A stretch of DNA of 64,000 bases from assembly GCF_963576615.1 (NCBI RefSeq), contig NC_088711.1, positions 14,431,869 to 14,495,868 of the forward strand, written 5' to 3'. Below, piece by piece: positions 23,601 to 33,700 of the stretch. Within the stretch, counting starts at the first letter, position 1. Each line of letters opens with the position of its first letter. Source of the DNA: Watersipora subatra (Eukaryota > Bryozoa > Gymnolaemata > Cheilostomatida > Watersiporidae). Below the pieces are notes generated by a model that ran no database searches, had not been told where the DNA came from, and saw only the letters and a program-made list of their open reading frames with translations. The translations under genes were made by a program, and so were the position numbers.

Positions 23601-26600
23601 TTGTGACGATTCAAATGATATATAACTTTTTATAGTTATGTAAAATTTTGATTGTAGAAAAAGCAAACACAACTCAGAATTCATTGCTATATAACAAAAA
23701 TTAGAGGCGGTTCCATAATTTGTATCACCACTGTATATATTGTATATATATACTGTATATATATACTGTATATATATTGTTTATATATATACTGTATATA
23801 TATACTGTATATATACATGTATATTATATTGGGTGCTCCCTGTATATATCAAATACATGAATATATATATTTGATATCAGACACCGATATACATGTATAT
23901 ATATAATTATATATTGGTGTCTATCTTACATCTCATACATTTGTTATGGTTCTTTAGAGCCAACCTGAGCAATGACTATTTCACCAACCGACAGGACAGA
24001 TGTTTGATGATAAAGAACTCTCCTGCCCTCTCCCTTTACTTTTATTCACTCATACAAACTGTCTCCCAGTTTTCTTACCAACTCGACAGCAATAATGTGG
24101 CACGGCTTCACTCTAGCTGCCTAGGAGACCCCAGCAAAAGTATGACAGCCTTAGCTTATGCTACATGTTTATTATTCATAATGACATGTATTCATATGAC
24201 AGCCTTATCTTATGTTACATGTTTGCTGTTCATAATGACATGTATTCATATGACAGCCTTAGCTTATGCTACATGTTTACTGTTCATAATGACATGTATT
24301 CATATGACAGCCTTAGCTTATGCTACATGTTTGCTATTCATAATAACATGTATTCATATGACAGCCTTATCTTATGTTACATGTTTGCTGTTCAAAATGA
24401 CATGTATTCATATGACAGCCTTAGCTTATGCTACATGTTTACTGTTCATAATGACATGTATTCATATGACAGCCTTAGCTTATGCTACATGTTTGCTATT
24501 CATAATAACATGTATTCATATGACAGCCTTTTTTATGCTCGTTGCATGTTTGCTATTCATAATGACATGTATTCATATGACAGCCTTAGCTTATGCTACA
24601 TGTTTACTATTTATAATGACATGTATTCATATGACAGCCTTATCTTATGTTACATGTTTGCTGTTCATAATGACATGTATTCATATGACAGCCTTAGCTT
24701 ATGCTACATGTTTGCTATTCATAATGGAATGCTTAGTTCTTATTTTGCTTTAGATTCAAGTGTTGGTACAAAACAATGCATCTCACTAACTATTTTGTGC
24801 CCAATGTTTAGGTTAGAAACCACAGCAGAGAGCTAGTTATCATAGTTGTCTGTGCGAGTGGTAGTGGGCAGTAGTTGCAGCAGGGATTGCATATAACTGT
24901 TAATACATAAGGGCTGCTGTTACTGCTTGTAGGCTCTGGCACCAAATCGTTTATAAACCACTCAGCGAGTTGCATGAAGAAATTCATGTCTGAGCATACG
25001 AAGGGTGTAGACTCGTGTGATGCACCAGATACATGGCTCTACCCAATCCTACAGATGGCTCCATTCGGAGTTGAGCAGGAACATTCCGTGTTGAAACGGT
25101 TGTTTCAGTCAGGTCATTGCCGAGACAGGGTGTATATGGCGACCGCCTACTTTAACCCTCTTCAGCAATATATTGATATAATGGCTGATGTTTCCAAGAG
25201 TGAATATCATTTATTAACAGCCTCTCCCCAGGTGAGAGAGCGCGAACTGCCGCCTACAAAAGTTACTGATAAAAGTTGTTGTTGGGAGTTATCGCAGCTT
25301 GTCCTTTTTCTAATGATACAAATGCTATTTTGTCAATCATCGCATCATCATTATGACAATCTGTCGGTGTGACAATGGCTGTTTTTATTTTAGTCATATC
25401 CAGTCTGTTCTATTTTATACCATTTTTTTCCATATCTCACGGTCCATATCAACACTCTTGATATGGTCTTTAAATCTAATCATGCGCTCCTTCATTGTAT
25501 TGGACGCACAAAAGTTCTCTTGTCAGGTGATCATCTCCTCAACTTACCTGAGCTCTGAGTCATCCCAAACCCATTAGGATAGTGCTGACTTTGAGTGATG
25601 GTATTTCTGCTCTTTCTAGCGCCTCGGTATTAATGATTTTAATCCTCTATGATTGATAGTAAATGGCCCATCACATATGCTTGCAGTCTGTAAGTTTGCA
25701 CTCTGCAGTCAGTTAATGTTTCAGTACCATACAACAGAGCTGCCAGCATTGTAGACTGACATACCTCGCACTTCGCTTTGATTGAAACATGATGGTTGCC
25801 TCAGCATCCTCAAGTTTTCATACACCAAGCTAGTATTTTCCTTAGTGGAATCTCACACTGCAATATACATGTATATAGGTTGTACATGTATCTTTATGGG
25901 TGGGATATTTTGTGCTGAGTTCTGTAATTTCAAAAAATTAACCTAAAACCTCTGTAAAAGGTCAGAGAGAATTCATACTTCTCTCAATTGTGTCCTGGCT
26001 TGGATAATTTGGAAATTTTGGATAAACTTGGAAATGTATCACTGATGTCTTCATTCAGGAGCTATTGATGTGTATAATCCGTTTTTTTAGGCTAATGGTT
26101 TTACCACTGCCTCAGGCATTGCTCGATACATTCCAATGGCCTACAGATGGTATGAGAGCTTCTTTCTCAAGCGTATGAGTGCGTGCTCACAAGCTGACCG
26201 GGTTAAACTATATGAGTTCAGCCGGAATGGGTGGACTTTTCACTCCAAGGGCATCTGGTACTACGCTCGAGGCAGCTCTCTTCCTTCCCTCACTGTCATC
26301 GGATCATCTAACTATGGTGAGTTGTTTGAGTCAAAAGAAGTTGTCTGCTCATTTTAGCACATTTTCATGTCTCATGGTCTCCACATCCTTCAACTAGTGT
26401 AAGAATACATAAAGCTGTATATGGACATATACCGTGTCCGTATATGAGCCTAAGAAATGTTGATTAGGTGTCATAAATCATGAACACATTCATGCAAAAC
26501 ACAGATTAAACTATATTGTGGAGATGATTAAAAACATGGCGCTTGTTAATGAAATCGGGTATTGAATATATGATGTTGAAGTCTATAATACTAACAAGCA

Positions 26601-28205
26601 ACAATAATGTGTTACCTTTAGCAAAACATCTCTAAGTTGTTGAGGATCTGTTTCGCTAGCAGGATTATTCATTTTTTTATGAGAAGGTTTGTAAACTTCA
26701 GAAAACATACTTTTCAATGACAACGAATGTTTGTCTCACTAGAACATATATATGTGTATATATTAAATACATTAGATATATACTTATCCATTATATATGC
26801 ATGCATAACTAGACAATTTTAATGACTACAATTTCTTAATTAATACTTACAATTACAACTACTTTACTCATAAAAATCATCTAGTTTTAATATATTGAAC
26901 TCGCAGAGTTTAGAGTTCTCTTTTTTAACGTAATTACTTCAGAATGACATATTTATATACATGTATATTTTGTATATATAATATTCTAAATATTATACAC
27001 TATATTTATAATGTATAATATTATAAATCTATACGGTATACGTAAATCCTAAAGTCTGTCATTCGGTCTTTCCAGCTATAGCTATTAAAATGGAGAAATG
27101 AAAGATCCGTGTCGCGCCAAATTTGATCGCGGAATTTCGTGGTCACCAGGAGATAGACTAACCAATTAAGCTACGCGAGATGCAATGGATTCATTAAGCA
27201 GTCTCAGTTAAAATACGCATAGCGCTCTGCATTATGCAACGTCACCAAAGCTTGCTCTTATTAGTAAGTTTAGCAATACGGTTAGTAGCATAGTCAAATT
27301 AGTCGTTTTCAATGTGCCAGGCTAATGGCAAGTGGCAGGCAACTAGTACATTACCAGCCCCTGTTTTAAAAGTGTTTTTTATTACCCCTGCAATGCCAAG
27401 CATTCGGCCAGTATTATAAATATTATATATAGTATATAATACATACATTATATATACATATTATGTATATATAATATATATAATGAATGGTTGATAATGG
27501 ATATATAGTGGATGATATAATGGATGGTTTACTGCTAACAGCACTCTACGCTCTGAAAAGTGCAACGTGTTATAAATAACTAGTGTTGGAATAGGTTAAC
27601 TTCACTTATCTTTTTTGGAACTTGATTTTCTTCTCTTGGGTCACTACAGTTCTGTTTCGTGCTTCTGTACTCTTCAGGTGACTGGCAGTGATTCACCACC
27701 AGTCACCTGAAGAGCACAGAATTTATAGAACTCAGGAGGCTCTTTATCATACTACATTTAGATAGAATGTACTTGTTTGTAAACTCATTTTCTTGGTCAA
27801 CGAGTTGAAGTTATACAAGGCTTTGTAAGTTTGCCAACATTTTTGAGTGAATTTATTGAGATATTTTATTTTCTCAAGTAATATAGCTTACAGATTATCA
27901 TTAAGCATATTAGTGTTCTAGTATAATAACCAACCTCATTAATGTACCTCAGAGGTACACAAAGACCGTACCTGCTGAGAAGTTGCCTGCTCTTGCTTCC
28001 AGGTTATAGATCAGTTCACAGAGATCTCGAGGCGCAAATGATCATCTCTACTGAAAATAAAGGCTTGCAAGAAAGACTGCACCAAGAAAAAGAGGCATTA
28101 TTCTCTAGGTCTGATCTACTTGAGCCTTCTATCTCTGATAGGATTGTTAGAAAGTTTCCTCTTTGGACCAGGATTATATCCAGACTGTGTAGGCACTGGT
28201 TTTAG
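17653..28205 (+). CDS. PGS1: CDP-diacylglycerol--glycerol-3-phosphate 3-phosphatidyltransferase (PGP synthase), seven exons
   Basis: Makes phosphatidylglycerophosphate from CDP-diacylglycerol and glycerol-3-phosphate, the committed step to cardiolipin at the mitochondrial inner membrane. Exons 17653-17751, 18632-18709, 18963-19234, 23958-24139, 24933-25231, 26091-26316, 28003-28205; GT-AG borders, all phases join, 452 residues plus stop. It belongs to the phospholipase-D superfamily: the first HKD motif, QHMKLYVFDDTILLSG, has H at about residue 136, K 138 and D 143; the second, FHSKGIWYY...GSSN, starts at about residue 361. Other family blocks are GIASLYLGNG, GSRGEDNSRTMLLP, SLFHTPNLKG, ANLSNDYFTNRQDR and YRSVHRDLEAQ. 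The start follows an in-frame TAA at 17647, so no longer N-terminus is encoded in this exon. The protein is shorter than the vertebrate form (about 550), and no obvious mitochondrial presequence is seen; a separate upstream exon is possible only if the ATG exon is longer than read. No disabling change was found. Confidence 0.93.
18734..18865 (+). pseudogene. decayed duplicate of the PGS1 exon 3 5' end
   Basis: Sequence at about 18790-18852 repeats 18940-19003: ggaattgtcttccctatag, then aacttaaagctagcattgaa, then a match to NQSL. The copy keeps a polypyrimidine-AG acceptor but has lost one base just after it, and soon becomes unreadable as PGS1. It lies in intron 2, one repeat length (about 140 bp) ahead of the real exon 3. 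Confidence 0.7.
19549..20180. mobile_element. 632-bp TIR element, TA target site, PGS1 intron 3 (copy 1)
   Basis: The terminal inverted repeats are about 32 bp with one mismatch (ccgtaagtccttatgctcaa at the left). TATA lies directly outside both ends. A second copy enters the right edge of the window at 63574. The interior carries an open segment on the minus strand (19975-19754) that is partly preserved in the other copy. Superfamily not determined: TA duplication fits Tc1/mariner-type MITEs, but the internal GC-rich ends (gccgcgcggc) are not diagnostic. Confidence 0.85.
19754..19975 (-). other. exon-like open segment inside the TIR element
   Basis: Encodes MSQLDFYCAVRELHVYGKMP and continues VLITYDCG, then reaches GTGAGT at about 19829; the equivalent place in the 63.57-kb copy is GTAAGT. 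Substitutions between copies keep most of the frame, but the other copy has a small insertion just before the donor-like site. I do not recognise the protein. It may be a captured host exon or a relic of the element's own gene. Confidence 0.35.
21783..21934. repeat. TA-rich microsatellite (actgtatatata units), left of the Tc1 insertion
   Basis: Units of (ctg)tatatata run up to the left end of the Tc1 element and resume on its right side (23734-23820), so the transposon split one repeat tract. Confidence 0.9.
21935..23733 (+). mobile_element. Tc1/mariner transposon, 1799 bp, in PGS1 intron 3
   Basis: 29-bp terminal inverted repeats, identical at both ends (cagtggtgatacaaattatg...), bounded by TA on each side. 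Further inverted similarity continues inward (tatataacttttt-type words near both ends), as in Tc1 elements with long inverted repeats. Contains one defective transposase gene on the plus strand, the same orientation as PGS1. It was inserted into a TA microsatellite. Confidence 0.93.
22346..23363 (+). pseudogene. Tc1 transposase, inactivated
   Basis: Starts MPQHLTKEKRAVIIYLH. The N-terminal helix-turn-helix region (SQREIAREIDCSKKGVFTTI) is cut by TAG at 22397 and TAA at 22475. A one-base change in the A run at about 22722 shifts the frame; the remainder then reads on to TGA at 23361. The catalytic domain is complete: FSDEGTF, QQDNAPCH, SPDLNTMENLWG, with 34 residues between second D and E (DD34E). 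Two stops and one frameshift mean it cannot make active transposase, though the ends could still be moved by a related enzyme. Confidence 0.92.
23734..23930. repeat. TA-rich tract right of the Tc1 insertion
   Basis: Continuation of the split microsatellite. At 23879-23924 an inverted repeat (agacaccgatata / tatattggtgtct) lies immediately before the acceptor of PGS1 exon 4 (23957/23958). Confidence 0.8.
24144..24733. repeat. 54-bp minisatellite, 11 copies, in PGS1 intron 4
   Basis: Copies start with gacagcc at 24144, 24198, 24252, 24306, 24360, 24414, 24468, 24522, 24579, 24633 and 24687; one copy is 57 bp. All lengths are multiples of three and no copy has a stop in two of the forward frames. 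The first copy starts 4 bp after the exon-4 splice donor (24140). Confidence 0.95.
27028..27411 (+). mobile_element. Helitron-like short element with antisense tRNA-like segment (copy H1), PGS1 intron 6
   Basis: 5' end TCTATACGGTATACGTAAAT after an A; then tctgtcattcgg and gctatagctattaaaat, as in the minus-strand copies at 39.2 and 51.3 kb. The 3' part ggcaagtggcaggcaactag, cattacc and ttttttattaccc matches 51.36-51.44 kb reverse-complemented. The end is degenerate (CCAG|T). A tRNA-like stretch lies on the opposite strand at 27105-27185. Confidence 0.5.
27105..27185 (-). ncRNA. tRNA-like segment (A/B-box relic) inside H1
   Basis: Minus strand reads cgtagcttaattggttagtc (D-arm/A-box form), then cgatcaaatttgg (degenerate B-box). 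Acceptor pairing is poor, so this is a relic or a mimic, not a functional tRNA gene. Confidence 0.4.
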
Positions 28206-28529
28206 AATCTATCCAGCTTTTTGAATTCACACCATTTGTTTTTAATGCTCGACCTCTTTTGTTCAAACGAGCAGTCTAGGAGTCAGTTTTTGTATAGAAA
28301 ATTATATATATTGTTGTGTACGAATCTACAACTGATCTGCCACATTTTTTGAACTACAGCCTTGTCTATTTTCCAAGTTTTTTAATGGCTGATGAGAATC
28401 ATATAAAACACATTTCTGAAAAATTATATTCATCAGCTGAGCGATTTTGGAGACCAATGAATTTCTTTTTTGCATTTCCATCACTACTTGAGACAACGTT
28501 GACCTCCACTACTCAGAACGCTGGGGCTT

Positions 28530-29265
28530 TCTTCTGATACAGGTAGGTGATTTACATCTTTTACATAGTGGCATCAAATCTTCTGATACCGGTAGGTGAT
28601 TTACATCTTTTACATAGTGCCATCAAATCTTCTGATACAGGTAGGTGATTTACATCTTTTACATAGTGCCATCAAATCTTCTGATACAGGTAGGTGATTT
28701 ACATCTTTTACATAGTGCCATCAAATCTTCTGATACAGGTAGGTGATTTACATCTTTTACATAGTGGCATCAAATCTTCTGATACCGGTAGGTGATTTAC
28801 ATCTTTTACATAGTGCCATCAAATCTTCTGATACAGGTAGGTGATTTACATCTTTTACATAGTGCCATCAAATCTTCTGATACAGGTAGGTGATTTACAT
28901 CTTTTACATAGTGCCATCAAATCTTCTGATACAGGTAGGTGATTTACATCTTTTACATAGTGGCATCAAATCTTCTGATACAGGTAGGTGATTTACATCT
29001 TTTACATAGTGCCATCAAATCTTCTGATACAGGTAGGTGATTTACATCTTTTACATAGTGCCATCAAATCTTCTGATACAGGTAGGTGATTTAAATCTTT
29101 TACATAGTGCCATCAAATCTTCTGATACAGGTAGGTGATTTACATCTTTTACATAGTGGCATCAAATCTTCTGATAAGGTAGGTGATTTACATCTTTTAC
29201 ATAGTGCCATCAAATCTTCTGATACAGGTAGGTGATTTACATCTTTTACATAGTGCCATCAAATC
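28530..29265. repeat. 49-bp minisatellite, about 15 copies, downstream of PGS1
   Basis: Unit begins cttctgatacaggtaggtg and ends agtgccatcaaat. Copies differ by single bases (tacagg/taccgg, tgcc/tggc). It starts about 325 bp after the PGS1 stop codon, so it is probably 3' UTR or just downstream. The preceding 28206-28529 has no recognised gene. Confidence 0.95.
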
Positions 29266-30762
29266 GCAAGCATTGAAAAATGCTTTTTGTTTATGATTTT
29301 TACATTAGTAGTCAGTTAGTTGCTGTTTAAAAAACAGTTTCCATTCCTATAGCCGTAGTTTGCCTCAATGTCAGTTATGCTGTTTTTACATTTTCAGTTC
29401 TTTTGTATATAAGTACATACATATGTTGTATATATAGTTTTACTGTACACATATATATAGTTTTTAACAAGCTCTACTTTTATGTTGGCTGAATGTAAGC
29501 GAAGTGAAAACTATTTTTTACAGTTTGTGCTGTTGTTGGTGAACCACAGTTTATGATTAGCTCACTCATGTTGGTCAGAGTAGGTTTAGGGTGTCTGCTC
29601 TTTCTATCTTCTGAGTGATACATGATTTAATTTGTTCCATGTAACCGAGTTTAGCTCACCATTTCAAGCTCTAATACCAAGGTTTATGATTAGCTGTGTT
29701 TCGTGTTCTTGCAAGACAGGCCCTCGCATCATTCTCTCTTTCAGCCCGCGACGCCCTATTGTATTCCAATTTTTGTGTCTGTACGATGTGTGCAATGAAA
29801 ATTATTATAAACTTGTCATTCAGAAGTAAAAGTAAAGCAATTATTACGTAGTTGGTATTTGTAATTTAGCATACATAGATCCCTGCCACACAATTGTGTT
29901 TATTTATATTTTCTTGGAGTTGTCTTTACATATTTTTCAAGAGTAAGTAATTCTTAGTTCAAATTTAATTGAAGTAATAGTACATATTCGACGACAACGA
30001 TCACAAGTCAGTTGTACTGGTATTTTAGTACTTGCATAGCTTTTAGCAACTACGTACAATAGTTATCTACATGTAGGTTTCGCGGCTACGATGTATCTAC
30101 GACTAATCAAATGTAAATAAAGTTGTGTTCGTATCAAGCCATCACTGCCAACACATATTCGTCTACACCGCTATAAATTATATGTAACTGTTGAAGTAAT
30201 TTGAAGAAAAAGTAAATTTATTAGAGCAGTCAAATGACGACATCCAGTTTCGAATCAAAATTTATAGCCTGTGATTATTAATCAAACTTTTACCACGGCG
30301 TATAACTTAGCTCTCGCGCTTTTATGCCGTCACGTAGGTGGGTAACAGCTTCCTGTAGCAAATTCTGTTGCTTAGCGATTGTGTCATTGCCTACTTTTCG
30401 TTTTCTCAGGTATTTTATTTGTTATTATCGTTGGTTTTCACATATACGATTGGCTCAGCAATTATCATGCTTCATAGTAGACTCAGCATTGACAATAATT
30501 CCAACAAAATTAAACTTTAATCAAAATATGTTTTTACCACTTGCCGACTGTCATAGTATGAGCTATAGCAACATCGATCGTTATGTTATTGTTGCAGCCG
30601 CTCATAATGGTGGCAAAACGCATAAAATATTTTTCCATTTATTAACGGTTCGACGTTGAAAAATAAATTTCACACTTTGTCAAAAGTTGCATATTACTAT
30701 TTGTGTTTGCAGTCAAAACTTTCCTCGAATCTGGTGATGCAAATATTCATTTTTTTTAAATA
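29266..30762. promoter_or_regulatory. intergenic region upstream of IQCH
   Basis: No exon-like homology was found on either strand. The IQCH promoter and 5' UTR must lie here or in an unseen non-coding exon; no core element can be singled out. Confidence 0.4.
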
Positions 30763-33700
30763 ATGTCTTCTGAAGTCTACAAACCTTCTCACGAAAAAAT
30801 GAGTACTCCTGCTAGTGGAACAGATCCTCAACAGCTTGGAGATGTTTTAATAAAGGTAACTCTTCGTTGCTGTTAAATATTTCAATGTCATGTATTCAAC
30901 ACACGATTTCATTAACAAACACCTCGGCATTGCAATGTTTTGATCATCTCTATGCTATTGTTCAACTTTCATCTGCATATGTGTGTTCACAATTTATGAC
31001 ACTTACCCAACATTTATTAGGTTCATGAAGATCTGCTGCACCTTAAAGAGCAATTGCTGAGTAGTGGCCACTCTGACATCTCTGCTATTGAAAGTGCAAT
31101 AGATAAAACGGAGTCTAGTTTGAAGGTGAGAAATTGGTAGTGAAATGTGTCACAAAAATCTTGAATGTATTTTATCAGGTTTTTGATCATTGTGCATTAT
31201 TAATAAATGTTCCTGCATTACAGAAACAAACAAACAGTGTGTTGAATGTAATCAACAACCAAGTAAAATGTTTGCCCTCTCTTGAGGAACAAAGTGCTGT
31301 AGCATCAGGCATATACACAGAGCCTACATGGGACATGCAAATATCTCAAGGTGTAACACCATCACGCTCTCCCATGGCTCCTAGATTAAAGGAGAGGTCA
31401 GCTTGTTACTGAATATTTCTCAAGATAGCTTTATTTGATGTCTCATGTTTGTTTGATGTAACTACACTATAACGGCTGCTTCCCGTTTATGCAGACCCAA
31501 AACCCAACCAAACCGAAATCAATATAAGTTCACTCCTGCTGAGAAACACAGGCTAAAAATGGCGCAGCAGTCAATACTCAACCCCCAAAATGAGGCCAAC
31601 AGACAGACGATGCATGAAAATTTTGGGATACAATTACCTCTTATTAACAATCATCGAGGCACTCAGGTAGGGTAACTACTATTTGTTGTAGCGTTTGGAT
31701 AGCTATAAATCATTTTAAAAATAAAAAAATGTTGCAAAGTACTAAAAGATGTTTGAGTATGGGTTGCTAAAGTTGCATGAAATGATTTTAGCTGCTGTTT
31801 AATTCTGTTTTATTATGACCAAGTTGGCTAAAGCTAAAGTTTAAAAAATATATTATTTAGCCAACGCCGCAGTCGAAGCTTTTTCTCGGATCTAATGTGG
31901 AGCCTCTCGCCTCTTTACCAATGGCCAACCGAAAGGATCCACAGCTGGCTCCACCAAATATAACGGAAGAGGATGCTCGACATGGTATACTGAGTTTACT
32001 GGAAAGAGGTCTGATTCCTCCTGGAGCAGACCTTACCTTTGAACCGTCACCAGTCAAACACAAACTTGCACAGATTTACAATAGTGAAGACAGAAGAAAT
32101 GAGAAGATGGTCATTGCAGGTAGCAATACTCTTTAATGTCTCCTCGTCAGGTTTAGACTGCAACAAATAAATACTAGTATTAATGGGGTTGAAATTTAGC
32201 TGATCTACTAACAAAACTCTAAAATAGTCTATTTTTATTTAATATCGATTTAGATTTGTCAAATGTACAAACAGACAAGGTTGTAGCATGTCATCTGAAT
32301 CTAGTCATGTCATGTCCTTGAAACTTAAACAGGTCATACTGTTCTTTCTCAGCATAATCATGTCTCATGTCATCATCTCTGAACTTAATCAAGTCAAGCT
32401 TTACATTTTTGGATTTTAGATAGCGCCTCATATAACTTAGCTGGATTGAAGTTGGCTGGGAGTGTGAAGGGAGATTCATCCGCTCATGGGAGCTCTATTG
32501 TAGCGAATGAGCGGCAGGAAGCATCGACCAGCCCTGCTAACAAATCCTCTTTGATTCCTAAACAAAAGAGCATTCACATGCCGAAGGCCATCGTCCCTCA
32601 GAAAACCTTAGAACTTCAACTACAGCCCGGGGTGTGTAATGGCAATTACTCCTTGTGAACATACATGCATATTTCAATTACTTCTTATCGTACATGTATG
32701 TACACGCATGTGAAATACATGTACAATACTGTATTTAGAAATCATATCATCGTATGTTAAGAATCAAACTATCCGTTTAAGCAGTTATCTTCTGTCATAC
32801 ATGCTATTGTTTGTGCAGAGAATAACTCAATTAGCCATGAGTAACAGAAGTTGGCTAATATTGTTCTCATGTTGTTATCACAAGGGATGTACATGTACAT
32901 TATATTCTCTCTTCTATATATATATATATAACTAACTAACTAACTATATAGTTAGTTATATATATATATATAACTAACTAACTATATAGTTATATATATA
33001 TATTACTAACTAATATATATATATATTATATATATATACACACACAGTAAAATCTCTGCTTCCTTTAATAGAAAGCCACTACTGCGGAATTAAACACCAC
33101 CTCTATTTGACCAACACTTTGACATTCTTTGATATTTACGAACCCATAATAGAAAGTGGTCAGTAGAAAAGTGTCTACAAACTAGTACTACTAATAGTAC
33201 TACTAATGACTCCCTTACATCAGTAACAATTATTTTTTTAGTGTCGCTGTAGTGGTTGCCATGATTTTAGTGACTGTATACCTGAGAAGATCGACCGTCA
33301 CAATCATCAGAACTATACTCTGATTTGAAGTCACTAAGATCTAAATCTTATCCGTTGTTTTCAGATTTGTTCATAATGTGGTTTACAATTTTACTTGAAG
33401 ACTTTAAAGCGTTTTGGTGAATACTCTTCAGGAACACTGTACAACATAATAGCAGCCATTTTTCAGGCATATTCTAACTTTACAGCGCTAAAACTTTAAA
33501 AATAAAAAACGTAATGTCCGTTTTTTAACTTCAAAGCGTTAAAGATTTTTCTTTGAATGCGTCATAATTGAAATAACTAATGGTGGTATCCCACTAATAT
33601 TTTATAATCAAAGTACTGTAAAACCTGTAAATTTTTCAACCTTTTCTCTATAGTGGCGGTCAGTTGGATACAGCGTTCAAATAAAGGCTACTTTTCAAAT

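Noticed and set aside
24165..24836. 223-residue frame with repeated HNDMYSYDSLSLCYMF
   Set aside because: Second frame of the 54-bp minisatellite; no start or splice context supports translation.
28316..28537. 73-residue frame after PGS1
   Set aside because: No family likeness; most likely PGS1 3' UTR.
31857..32063. Minus-strand frame of 68 residues
   Set aside because: Antisense shadow of IQCH exon 5.
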